Assembly (NCBI GenBank): GCA_965656875.1
Contig: CBFHMJ010000015.1
Coordinates: forward strand, 1 to 64,000
Origin: CBFHMJ01 sp965656875
GTDB lineage: Bacteria; Pseudomonadota; Gammaproteobacteria; Enterobacterales; Alteromonadaceae
Direction of reading: 5' to 3'
DNA length: 64,000 bases
Part shown: piece after piece, positions 35,180-43,763 of the stretch
How positions within the stretch are numbered: the first letter of the stretch is position 1
Layout: each line of letters opens with the position of its first letter
The notes under the pieces: model-generated
The model's input: the letters and a program-made list of their open reading frames with translations, nothing else
Told to the model about the DNA's origin: nothing
The model's database searches: none
Made by a program: the position numbers and the translations under genes

Positions 35180-35791
35180 CTACTGAGAAACCCCGTTTAT
35201 GACGATTTCTGTTAAAGATTGAGTCACCATACCTAAGCTCGTTTCATCAATATCAACTAATCCATCAAGAATCAGTGAAGAAACACCGTGTACTGTGCTC
35301 CAGGCTGCCAATGCGAGCATGTCAGTATCATAAGGGCGAAATGTGCCGGATTCTTTACCTAAATCAATGATCTCACGTAACACGCAATAGCCTTCACTGT
35401 GGGTGGATTTCAGCTCAGAACCATCGAACTGGCTAGAACGTTGACCAAACATCAGTCTGTACATTTCAGGATGGTGATAGGCAAACGTTACATAACTAAT
35501 GCCTGTGAGTTTTAATGCTTTAAGCGGTTCACCTTTGTTCTCTTGAAAATTACGGCGCATGTCATCTCTCAAGAGTTCAAAGCCTTGACTGGCAATAGCA
35601 GATACTAATGCATTTTTATCTTCGAAATGACGATAGGGAGCTGACTGTGATACGCCTACTTCACGAGCGATCGCTCGCAAGCTCATTTTCTCTGCGCCAT
35701 AGTGACGAATGAACTGAATTGCGGCATCAATGAGTGCCTGGCGCAAATTTCCATGATGATAATTAGGCTTGGATTTACCTGTGTCTGTCAT
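35180..35791 (-). CDS. TetR/AcrR-family regulator
   Basis: A 203-residue repressor-type protein. N-terminal HTH: LRQALIDAAIQFIRHYGAEKMSLRAIAREVGVSQSAPYRHFEDKNALVSAIA (about residues 18-70). The C-terminal domain has the WHG/TetR_C_33 type pattern with FAYHHPEMYRLMFG. The ATG at 35791 is favoured over an upstream opening at 35824. Convergent with the binding-protein gene. The target is unknown; the nearest divergent gene is the M16 protease pair. Confidence 0.88.
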   Translation of the reverse strand: MTDTGKSKPNYHHGNLRQALIDAAIQFIRHYGAEKMSLRAIAREVGVSQSAPYRHFEDKNALVSAIASQGFELLRDDMRRNFQENKGEPLKALKLTGISYVTFAYHHPEMYRLMFGQRSSQFDGSELKSTHSEGYCVLREIIDLGKESGTFRPYDTDMLALAAWSTVHGVSSLILDGLVDIDETSLGMVTQSLTEIVINGVSQ

Positions 35792-36046
35792 AACTACCCA
35801 GAGGCGAAAGTCTAAAAACAGCATCTTGCTGTACGGTCAATAAGGCAATAATTGTGGCAATGTCTGGGATTAAATGCAATTTTACAAGGTTTTCATGTTT
35901 TTCTTGTTGCGTTCTACATTAGAATGTTGGCTGTTCAAATTTATGACCATTGATGTAACAGCGAAATGGATGGTGGTAGCAAAGGATCGTGTGAAGGGGC
36001 ATCAAGTCTCAGGTCTGTTGGAATAATAATTACAAGGTTATTACTA

Positions 36047-37390
36047 ATGATTAGGAATTTAGCACGTTGGCTGGTGATCGTGATTAGTTTCACGACGTTT
36101 GCAGCAAGCGCAGTAACGACGGCTGAAGATGTAAAATCTTTTACATTGGATAATGGTATGAAAATTATGGTATTGGAAGATCATTCAATACCAAACGCTA
36201 ATATGTATATATTCTGGAAAGTCGGTTCCAGAAATGAATATCCGGGGATCACCGGTTTATCTCACTTTTTTGAGCATATGATGTTCAATGGTTCAAAAAA
36301 ATATGGTCCTAAGCAATTTGATCGCACGATGGAAGCGGCAGGCGGTGCAAATAATGCGTACACCAGTGAAAACCTGACGGTGTACACGGACTGGTTCCCT
36401 GCTGAACAACTGGAACTAATGTTCGATCTGGAAGCTGATCGCATTCAGCATCTGAATATTGATCCGGATATGGTGGAAAGTGAGCGTCGAGTCGTTACTT
36501 CCGAGCGCTCTACCGGACTTGAGAATTCGAATTTCCGTACTATCTGGGAAGAAGTCAAAGGTTCTGCATTCCGTGCTCATCCTTATAGCTGGCCAGTCAT
36601 TGGTCACGAGTCTGACATTCAGAAGTGGTCATTAAAAGATTTGCAGGATTACCACAAGACATATTACGCACCTAATAATGCGGTTGTTGTTATTGCTGGT
36701 GATGTAACGGTCGCTAATGTTAAAAAACTGGCAAAAGAATACTTTGAAACGATTCCTGCACAAGAGCCTCCTCGTGATGTTCGTACTGTTGAGCCAGTTC
36801 AAAAAGGTGAACGTCGTGTTTATGTGCATAAACAAAGCGTTTCCTCTCCAACTATCATGATGGCATTCCACACGCCAGAAACAACACATGAAGATTACTA
36901 TGCGCTGAGCATTCTTGCTGATGTACTGGCTGCAGGTAATAGTTCTCGTCTTATCAAATCTATGGTTTATGAAAAGCAATCTGCATCAGATGTGTTTACT
37001 TATTTTCCAGAGTCCCTCGATCCCAACTTATTTTATATCTATGCCGTTGCTGCGAAAGATGCGACTGCAGAGACGGTCGAAAAAGACATTATTGCTGAGC
37101 TAACACGCATTAAGAAAGACGGTATTACTGACAAAGAATTGCAAAAAATTAAGAATCAGAAGCGTGTTGATTTCTACCGCACGATGGCAACGATCAATGG
37201 TAAGGCTGACACGATCGGTTCTTATGAAATCTATTTCGGTGGTTATGAGAAGTTGTTCTCGGCACCTGAAGCGTATGACAAAGTAACGGTTGACGATATC
37301 AAGCGTGTAACCAGCATGTATCTGAAAAAAGCAAACCGTACCGTTGGTGTTTTAGATTCAAAAGAGGATAGCCAGCAAGATGACTTATAA
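36047..37390 (+). CDS. M16 zinc protease, catalytic subunit
   Basis: A periplasmic pitrilysin-family peptidase of 447 residues. Signal sequence MIRNLARWLVIVISFTTFAASA. The inverted zinc motif H73-F-F-E76-H77 (SHFFEHMMFNG) is intact, with the distal Glu in the LEADRIQHL...SERRVVTSER region. The ORF opens at 35966, but the ATG at 36047 gives a proper signal peptide. It overlaps the next gene by 11 bp. In this family the paired protein lacks zinc ligands and both form a heterodimer that degrades peptides or processes exported proteins. Confidence 0.92.
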   Translation: MIRNLARWLVIVISFTTFAASAVTTAEDVKSFTLDNGMKIMVLEDHSIPNANMYIFWKVGSRNEYPGITGLSHFFEHMMFNGSKKYGPKQFDRTMEAAGGANNAYTSENLTVYTDWFPAEQLELMFDLEADRIQHLNIDPDMVESERRVVTSERSTGLENSNFRTIWEEVKGSAFRAHPYSWPVIGHESDIQKWSLKDLQDYHKTYYAPNNAVVVIAGDVTVANVKKLAKEYFETIPAQEPPRDVRTVEPVQKGERRVYVHKQSVSSPTIMMAFHTPETTHEDYYALSILADVLAAGNSSRLIKSMVYEKQSASDVFTYFPESLDPNLFYIYAVAAKDATAETVEKDIIAELTRIKKDGITDKELQKIKNQKRVDFYRTMATINGKADTIGSYEIYFGGYEKLFSAPEAYDKVTVDDIKRVTSMYLKKANRTVGVLDSKEDSQQDDL

Positions 37391-38774
37391 GCATTCAATT
37401 TTTGCCGTAATGCTGCTGGTGGTTGGCAGCTTTTTTAGTGTTCAGGCTGAATATCGATTACCTGAATATCAATCGCTGACATTGGATAACGGATTGACGT
37501 TATATCTGATGGAACAGCATGAAGTTCCCATGATTGATGTGTCTGTTGTGGTTAAAGCCGGTGCTTTGATGGATGGCGATAAGCCTGGACTGGCTTCCAT
37601 GACCGTTGATTCAATGGAGTTTGGCACACAGAAGCTATCTCGTGAAGAATTTGAAGCAACAACTGACTTTATCGGCGCTACCATTGGTTCCTCGGGTGGT
37701 ATTGAGTTCTCGACGATTAGTTCATCATTTGCCAGCAAAGATGAAGCGACAATGATGACGATCCTGCGAGATATGGTAATCAATCCTCGCTTTGATGATG
37801 AAGAGTTTGCTAATTACAAAAAGCGTTATTCACTAAAGCTTGAGCAGGAAAAAGAAAGCCCGAAAGCGGTTATCAATACCTGGTTTAATCGTTTAATGTT
37901 TGGTGAGTCTGGGTATGGTTCAGTGGTGCAGGGCGATTTAGCATCTGTTGCCAGTATGACAAATGACGATATCAAGGCATTCCATAAAACATGGTATCGA
38001 CCTGACAATGCAGCGGTTATTGTTGTTGGTGATTTCGATAGCAATAAAATGCTGATTCGCCTGAAGGCGTTATTCAGCAGCTGGGAAAAGCCAAAAGCAA
38101 AACTGGCAACAATTAAAGCAAAACCGGCGGCAGCAAAATCTCAGTCTAATGTGTTACTGGTCAATAAAGACGATGCCCTTGAAACGACATTCGTGATTGG
38201 CGGAAAAGGTATTAAGCGTAGCAACGAGGACTACGTTGCGGTCAGTGTCATTAATACGATTCTGGGGGGCCGATTTACTTCATGGTTGAATGATGAATTG
38301 CGTGTAAATTCGGGATTGACCTATGGGGCTAGGAGTCGTTTTACGTCATTCCGTGAAGCGGGTGTGTTCTACATGACTACATTCACAAAAACGGCATCAA
38401 CAGTTGATGCTATTGATTTGGCACTCAGCACTTATGAACGTTTGTGGGAGAAAGGTATTGACGAAGCTACTCTTTCTTCAGCTAAAGCCTATGTGAAGGG
38501 GCAATTCCCGCCAAACTTTGAAACATCATCTCAGTTAGCTGATCTGTTGGCACAGATGTACGGCTTTGGTTTTGATGAGAACTTTATTAATACATTCGAA
38601 GAGCAAGTAAACAGCTTGACCGTTGAGCGTGCTAAAGACGTTATCAACGCGTATTTCCCGCGTAATAACCTTCAGTTTGTCCTGGTGGGTAAAGCGAGTG
38701 ATATTAAAGAGAGTATTAAAAAGTATGGCTCAGTGAAGCAAGTAGACATCAAGAGTGATGGCTATAAGCTGTAA
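37380..38774 (+). CDS. M16 peptidase-like partner without zinc site
   Basis: A 464-residue exported partner. Signal MTYKHSIFAVMLLVVGSFFSVQA. The M16 fold is clear (YRLPEYQSLTLDNGLTLYLMEQHEVPMIDVSVVVKAG, then VVVGDFDSNKM and GLTYGARSRF), but the position of HxxEH reads GLASMTVDSME, so no metal is bound. It is probably the structural or substrate-binding half of the dimer with the preceding gene, with which it overlaps. Confidence 0.92.
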   Translation: MTYKHSIFAVMLLVVGSFFSVQAEYRLPEYQSLTLDNGLTLYLMEQHEVPMIDVSVVVKAGALMDGDKPGLASMTVDSMEFGTQKLSREEFEATTDFIGATIGSSGGIEFSTISSSFASKDEATMMTILRDMVINPRFDDEEFANYKKRYSLKLEQEKESPKAVINTWFNRLMFGESGYGSVVQGDLASVASMTNDDIKAFHKTWYRPDNAAVIVVGDFDSNKMLIRLKALFSSWEKPKAKLATIKAKPAAAKSQSNVLLVNKDDALETTFVIGGKGIKRSNEDYVAVSVINTILGGRFTSWLNDELRVNSGLTYGARSRFTSFREAGVFYMTTFTKTASTVDAIDLALSTYERLWEKGIDEATLSSAKAYVKGQFPPNFETSSQLADLLAQMYGFGFDENFINTFEEQVNSLTVERAKDVINAYFPRNNLQFVLVGKASDIKESIKKYGSVKQVDIKSDGYKL

Positions 38775-38798
38775 CGAATAATGATGCATTGCTGATGA

Positions 38799-38828
38799 AA
38801 AACCCGGTGTTACCAGCCGGGTTTTTTT
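38799..38828 (+). terminator. Terminator after the M16 pair
   Basis: An 8-bp stem AAACCCGG / CCGGGTTT with a 9-nt loop runs into TTTT. Strong Rho-independent form. Confidence 0.92.
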
Positions 38829-38832
38829 ATGG

Positions 38833-39459
38833 CTATTTGGCGGTGATGTGGTAAGCGCAGCGTCTTGCGCCTTCGATGATGTGTTCGGTCCGTTCAATGC
38901 GGACATTTTCTCCCAGTAATTTCTGAAACAGTGCTAATTCAGAGCGACAAAAATTCTGGCAAGTCGCTGCGGCAGCGCATATAGGGCAGTGATTTTCCAG
39001 TAACCATAATCCATCATCATCTTTTTGATACTGAGCCATATATCCTTCTTCACTTCGAATATCTGCCAGCATGGATACTTTTTCTTCTAACGACTGACAG
39101 TGATCCAGTTTTTGCAGATAGATTTGCTCAGCTCGTAATTCCCGATCTGTGATGAGTTTATCCAGTCCTTCATCACCAAAGATAGTTTTTACTGATTCAA
39201 TGATATTTAACGTTAAATCACTGTGTCGATCAGGAAATCGCTCATTGGCTTTTTCGGTGAGTTGCCAAAAGCGTTTTGGGCGACCTCGTTGCAGTGCTTT
39301 ATCAAATGTCGATACCAGACCGCCTTCTTCTAATGCTTGCAAATGTTGACGAGAACCCATGGACGTAATTGATAGCTTTGCTGCCAGATCCTGGGCCGTC
39401 ATTGGGCCATGTGCTTTGAGAAGCTGTAAAATTTTGTCTGTGGTATCGGATTTAGCCAT
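38833..39459 (-). CDS. SufR-like HTH regulator with cysteine-rich C-terminus
   Basis: A 208-residue regulator with an N-terminal winged helix (residues 5-65, including MTAQDLAAKLSITSMGSRQHLQALEEGGLV) and a C-terminal domain with five cysteines C158, C161, C167, C171 and C201. C158-x12-C171 and ERTEHIIEGARRCAY match SufR, but the third SufR cysteine is Asn here (N185) and two extra cysteines are present in CPICAAAATC. Fe-S binding is likely but with a different ligand set. No suf operon is adjacent. The target is unknown. Confidence 0.85.
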   Translation of the reverse strand: MAKSDTTDKILQLLKAHGPMTAQDLAAKLSITSMGSRQHLQALEEGGLVSTFDKALQRGRPKRFWQLTEKANERFPDRHSDLTLNIIESVKTIFGDEGLDKLITDRELRAEQIYLQKLDHCQSLEEKVSMLADIRSEEGYMAQYQKDDDGLWLLENHCPICAAAATCQNFCRSELALFQKLLGENVRIERTEHIIEGARRCAYHITAK

Positions 39460-39582
39460 TCGAACAACATGTTAATACTGCGTAATCTGGTGACTAGTGT
39501 AACGATTTATCTGAAGTGTTACCACGTCATGGTGTTGGGAAGGAGAGGGAACTGAAAATGCTCAGCTCCCCGATACGTTATG

Positions 39583-41556
39583 TTATAAACCTCTCCGACT
39601 GTCGTCATAGACTCTGTGCCACATGGACAATGTCGCTTCGGCAGACTGATTTAAGTCTGAGGTGTCTGCACCCACGGTATTTAAATCTTCCAGTAAAGCC
39701 GGAAGCAGTCCGATATGCGCCAGTCCTTTTTGATGATACTCATGCATATATGCTGGTTGTCCTGATGGTTGATTGCCTTGCAATGACTTTTGATAAGCCT
39801 GATAGGTACCATTTATCGCACTGGCACAACCATCCACACCAAACCTTGGTGGTAATTGCTGAATAAATCCGTTGAAATCGGAAGCAAATGCAGTGGCTAC
39901 TCCCTGGTCCGCTGCATAGCGATAAAATTGAGCAAAAGAGCGTGAAGAACCATCACAGTTATTCGCAACACCTGAACCACTGTACGTCAGCATGGCTTGC
40001 TGTCCGGTACGTAAGCCCAGGACACCACCCGTTGAGCGGACAAATTCCAGTGTTTCGTCTGTCGTTACAAACTCTTTAAGTACATCCTTGTCTTTTTGAA
40101 GCAATAAATTATCGATACGAGTGTGAGAGTTGAACAGTGGATAGTAGCTGTATTCATTCTTAGCAACCTGATAAATCTGACGTTGTGTTTTCAGAGGGAG
40201 GTGGGAGATGTCGATTAACATATCGAGCCGCATCATTTCTCTGAGTAGTTGATAGCCAAGACTATTCAAACCGATATCATTATGAACACCGTCTGCCGCT
40301 TTTGCGTAGTCAATGCTTTGGTCCCACCAGGATTTCAATTCGGTCAGGATTCGGAACAAATCTTCATGATAGGCTGCTCCTGTAAATCGATTATTGGTTT
40401 CATGGGCTAGCTGAACTGAACGGACACCCATGTCGTACAGATCCCAAAGTTGCTCTTTCCAGGGACCATCGCTGTCAGGAAGGAGGTTACTGACTTCTAC
40501 TGCCAGGACGACTGCCAGGCGACCATTAGCAATAGCTCGTCGCGCTTCCCAGGGATCTCTGACAATTTCGAACCAGGATTCTTGTTCATCCAGTTTTTTG
40601 AGCGATTGAACTTGCAGACGAGCAGATTCCATATCGAATGGTGCAACCGTATTGTCATGATGGCCAGAAGCGATTGCAGCTGCCGCGAGGGTTTGATTAT
40701 TCACTACTGATGCAACCATCAGTTTCATGCCTCGCTCATGCGCATCTTTCAACCATTCAGCACTTACTTGTTGGTGTTTGATGTCGTTCCAGACAGGCCA
40801 GTCATGATAATCCGGATAGCCGGATGTTTTCCCATGGTGTGCATTACCGTATTCGTGTAATTCAATACCCAGTGGTTCAAGTGTGGCGTGATTATCGCCT
40901 TCACATTGTGGTAATCGTGACGCCAGGTGGCCAGGCATATGATCACCCCAGTACCAACCTTTACTAAAAGCCAGATGAGCGGCCTGATGCACATGTAAAT
41001 CGGCAAAACCAGTGACGGGAGTCATCGGCGCTGTCTTAACAGGGGACCAGGGCGTACCTTCGTTGCGGTTTCTGATGACATCAATGGTGACAGTAGACGA
41101 GCCAACGGCGGCCTGGCCGACCATCCGAACGGATAAACGTTTGTTTTTTAATCCGTAGTAGGTTTTTTTATGCGTGGTGCCAATGTTTTTCTTACCGCCA
41201 CTGTAAGTGACTTCATCCAGTTTTGTGGCATTGCCGTATTGATCGGTGGCACAAACGACAGCGGTTACTTTGCCGCCTATTCGTGTTCCATCGATCTTTT
41301 TAAAATCAATATAAACCCGATCAATATCCATCGGGGTGGGTGAGATAAACTGCCGCGTAAAAAAAGCTTGTACTTTGCTGGTTTGATTTGTGACCAGCCG
41401 ACGGGGTCCTATTGTTCCACTGCCATTCTTATTCGCAATTTCTGACGTCATGTCGTAAAGATTGTAAATGCGGTTGGTATCACCACAGTTAGCAGCGTAG
41501 GAATTGAAAGAAACAAGACTGGTTAAAACCAGCAAACAGGAGGTGCGTTTAAACAT
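39583..41556 (-). CDS. Secreted M19-like dipeptidase/amidohydrolase with N-terminal beta domain
   Basis: A 657-residue exported protein. Signal MFKRTSCLLVLTSLVSFNSYA. Residues 22-185 form an extra beta-rich domain not found in plain M19 enzymes. The metal-dependent hydrolase domain starts at GFADLHVHQAAH (first metal His pair) and continues through GVRSVQLAHETNN, DISHLPLKTQ and PLFNSHTRID. The expected second-shell Glu and Asp positions seem present. Substrate could be a dipeptide or other amide; no neighbours hint at it. Confidence 0.8.
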   Translation of the reverse strand: MFKRTSCLLVLTSLVSFNSYAANCGDTNRIYNLYDMTSEIANKNGSGTIGPRRLVTNQTSKVQAFFTRQFISPTPMDIDRVYIDFKKIDGTRIGGKVTAVVCATDQYGNATKLDEVTYSGGKKNIGTTHKKTYYGLKNKRLSVRMVGQAAVGSSTVTIDVIRNRNEGTPWSPVKTAPMTPVTGFADLHVHQAAHLAFSKGWYWGDHMPGHLASRLPQCEGDNHATLEPLGIELHEYGNAHHGKTSGYPDYHDWPVWNDIKHQQVSAEWLKDAHERGMKLMVASVVNNQTLAAAAIASGHHDNTVAPFDMESARLQVQSLKKLDEQESWFEIVRDPWEARRAIANGRLAVVLAVEVSNLLPDSDGPWKEQLWDLYDMGVRSVQLAHETNNRFTGAAYHEDLFRILTELKSWWDQSIDYAKAADGVHNDIGLNSLGYQLLREMMRLDMLIDISHLPLKTQRQIYQVAKNEYSYYPLFNSHTRIDNLLLQKDKDVLKEFVTTDETLEFVRSTGGVLGLRTGQQAMLTYSGSGVANNCDGSSRSFAQFYRYAADQGVATAFASDFNGFIQQLPPRFGVDGCASAINGTYQAYQKSLQGNQPSGQPAYMHEYHQKGLAHIGLLPALLEDLNTVGADTSDLNQSAEATLSMWHRVYDDSRRGL

Positions 41557-41636
41557 GCTGAATTCCTCTGTCGAGTAAACGAATCCAACATGGTAACAAA
41601 AATGTTAACTGTGTAAAATTTGTTTAGAAGTAAACC

Positions 41637-41996
41637 TTACCAGTTTAGTGCTGCCAACAGTTCTCCCAGGTCAGGTTCCCAGCCAACTTGCTTGAGAGGG
41701 ACTTTGCTGCCAGTCACAGGGACATTTTCTTCCTGAAGCAGTGCTTTTTGACGTTCAAAGTATTCACTGCCTATTGGAAAGGCAAGATGACCGCTGCTTT
41801 TCAATACTCTGTACCACGGTAGTTTCATGTCTTTGGGCGCTTCGCGTAACGCTTTGCCGACGAGTCTTGCTCTACCGGGTAATCCCGCCAAATCTGCAAT
41901 TTTTCCATAACTCGCTACTTTACCTGCAGGTATTGCCTGAATTGTTTGCCAGATTTGGCGATACTTTTGTTGCGTGTCAGTCATTAGAAGGCGCAC
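41637..41996 (-). CDS. Alkyltransferase-like protein (ATL)
   Basis: A 119-residue MGMT-fold protein in which the reactive Cys of the PCHRV motif is Trp (PWYRV, W61), the hallmark of ATLs that flag O6-alkylguanine lesions for nucleotide-excision repair instead of repairing them. The recognition helix GRARLVGKALREAP is present. The first ATG overlaps the upstream histidine phosphatase gene; a second ATG four codons in (41984) is also possible. Confidence 0.92.
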   Translation of the reverse strand: MRLLMTDTQQKYRQIWQTIQAIPAGKVASYGKIADLAGLPGRARLVGKALREAPKDMKLPWYRVLKSSGHLAFPIGSEYFERQKALLQEENVPVTGSKVPLKQVGWEPDLGELLAALNW

Positions 41997-42489
41997 ACAT
42001 GGTTGATTGGGTAAATAGCGCAGACTGTTGGTTATGCTGGCTTGTTACTGTTTTAGGTTCGGTATTCACCTGCCAGATATTATCGAAGTCAGATTCGTCG
42101 ATATCGTGAGCTTTCCCGCCCAATAATCGAACGGTGTCAGGGATAGTGTTGCTGTGACCAACGACAACAACTGAACCGGATTGGTTCGACAGTACTTCAA
42201 CTAGATCAGGTAATTGTCGGGGATTATAAGCATTAACAGACAGTTTTAAGGTTTTACTTAATGGCATTACGGTTTGACGGGTGCGCAGATAATCTGAGCT
42301 GTAGATTGCAGTGATATTTTTATCTTTTAACCAGCCGCACAATGAACGCGCTCTGATATGACCTTGTTCTGTTAATCCCGGATTTGGGGTTTGTTTGATT
42401 TTTTCAGCATGTCTAAACAAGTAGACGGTGTCGGCAGCTAAAACGGATGTGGTGAAAAAGCATGACAAAATCAGGCAAAGATGGCGCAT
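41977..42489 (-). CDS. Exported histidine phosphatase family protein
   Basis: A 170-residue phosphoglycerate-mutase-fold protein. Signal MRHLCLILSCFFTTSVLA. The catalytic RHxE motif is FRHAEK (R26, H27), followed by LTEQGHIRARSL and the second His in VVVGHSNTIPD. It overlaps the ATL gene by 20 bp. Periplasmic location suggests a broad phosphatase; the substrate is unknown. Confidence 0.9.
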   Translation of the reverse strand: MRHLCLILSCFFTTSVLAADTVYLFRHAEKIKQTPNPGLTEQGHIRARSLCGWLKDKNITAIYSSDYLRTRQTVMPLSKTLKLSVNAYNPRQLPDLVEVLSNQSGSVVVVGHSNTIPDTVRLLGGKAHDIDESDFDNIWQVNTEPKTVTSQHNQQSALFTQSTMCAPSND

Positions 42490-42491
42490 GA

Positions 42492-42728
42492 TTATAGTCC
42501 CTTCTTAATAACAAATTTATACGGGAAGCTTTCGGTCTGGCTTGATACCAGTGTGTGATCCATAAATTCACAAAATCCTGGTATATCTCTGGCTGTGGAT
42601 GGGTCATCAGCCAGTACGAGCAGGGTTTCATGGTCTTTCATCTTGCGTACTTTTCCGCGAAGCATCATGACCGGCTCTGGACAGCGAAGCCCGGTGGCAT
42701 CAAGTGTGTGATCGGTGGTATCTGACAA
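42492..42728 (-). CDS. tusA: Sulfur carrier protein TusA
   Basis: A 78-residue sulfurtransferase that relays persulfide sulfur in thiouridine and molybdopterin pathways. The TusA signature LDATGLRCPEPVMMLRGKVRKM has its reactive Cys at C16. It is 2 bp from the histidine phosphatase gene, so it is probably in the same operon. TusA can also feed sulfur to molybdopterin formation, which fits the window's theme but is not specific to it. Confidence 0.95.
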   Translation of the reverse strand: MSDTTDHTLDATGLRCPEPVMMLRGKVRKMKDHETLLVLADDPSTARDIPGFCEFMDHTLVSSQTESFPYKFVIKKGL

Positions 42729-42792
42729 AGATTTTTACTCGTAACGTTTAACTGGTGGTTAGTTTAAGTGGCAATTTGGTGAATGCAAGTGC

Positions 42793-43401
42793 TTATAGCT
42801 GAGAGGTAATACGTTGGTGCTGATGTCGATAACTTCCCCAAACTTCAAAGCAAACACGAGAGATTTTGTTCTCATTGAACTTAATGGTTTGCTGACTAAT
42901 TTCAAGTTCTTTGCTGATCGCGGCGACAGACATGCCATCGATATACATCATTTTTCCTATCATCAATAATTCTGATTCATCCAGTTCAACGGGAGTGCCG
43001 CCAAATCGCTCCAGTTTCCATGTTTGTTCTACGACTGGCAGGGAACGAATCAGCGCCAGTAAGCTCATCGGGCTGCCTGGTTTAAGTTCGAATTCTTCAT
43101 CAGTACAGGAAATATTTACACCCGCTGAAAGGATTTGGTTAATGGCGGTGATTAAGTCAGCTCTATCAAAACCAAGACGATGAATTTGTGTGATAAATAG
43201 TGAATCACCGTGTTTTAGTTGGTTGATTAGCTTTTCGCGGTTCAGACGTTTTGCCCGATAATCTGCTGAGATATCGGTAAATACGACATCACATCCTGCT
43301 TGTTCCAGCTGCTTTATTTGATCCCGAACATCATTACCATCGGTGAAGAAATGAGCGTATCCCCAGATGTTTTGTCTGATGCTGTCAGTTATTTGCCGCA
43401 T
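42793..43401 (-). CDS. Resolvase-like serine recombinase lacking active-site residues
   Basis: A 202-residue protein with a resolvase/invertase N-terminal domain and a C-terminal HTH (DGMSVAAISKELEISQQTIKFNENKIS). The active-site Y-A-R-V-S-T block is Y15-A-H-F-F-T20: the catalytic Arg and Ser are His and Phe. The usual LDRLGRD motif is IHRLGFD, losing Asp and Arg. It therefore probably cannot cut DNA, although the DNA-binding domain is intact. No transposon partner or resolution site is obvious, though an inverted repeat lies 50-100 bp upstream of its start. Confidence 0.85.
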   Translation of the reverse strand: MRQITDSIRQNIWGYAHFFTDGNDVRDQIKQLEQAGCDVVFTDISADYRAKRLNREKLINQLKHGDSLFITQIHRLGFDRADLITAINQILSAGVNISCTDEEFELKPGSPMSLLALIRSLPVVEQTWKLERFGGTPVELDESELLMIGKMMYIDGMSVAAISKELEISQQTIKFNENKISRVCFEVWGSYRHQHQRITSQL

Positions 43402-43763
43402 TGCTTGTCTTTAAATCAAAAATCAGAGCTTCATTCTATGCTGGTTTTAACTGAGCTACCAGTTCGTTGTTGTCCCATAAAATGTTTATATAAAGAACTG
43501 GCTCGTTATATTTATTTGTCGTTTTTTCATGAAATTGTTAGCTCTCAATTGAGAATCTTATATTTGGAACTATAATGTGAATTTATATTCACAAAATGTT
43601 AACCTAAAATATCATTGCTTACGAAGTATGTTATTTTTATGTGGTGAGCATTAATTGTTTACAGGGAGGCTTTCCATAGGGATATGTGTGGTGTGTCTAT
43701 GTATATCAGGGTTTTAAGCTAATTATTCATCACACATAAGATTTCAAATATTTAGAGGGTGCT
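43402..43763. other. Intergenic region with an inverted repeat near the resolvase gene
   Basis: About 360 bp without a gene between divergent genes. Inverted arms CCAGTTC (43459-43465) and GAACTGG (43495-43501), extended by GAG / CTC outside a 2-nt bulge, bracket a 29-nt spacer. The ORF at 43300-43575 is a shadow that runs over the recombinase start. Confidence 0.45.

Noticed and set aside
43300..43575. 91-codon plus-strand ORF over the recombinase start
   Set aside because: Antisense shadow across a well supported gene.
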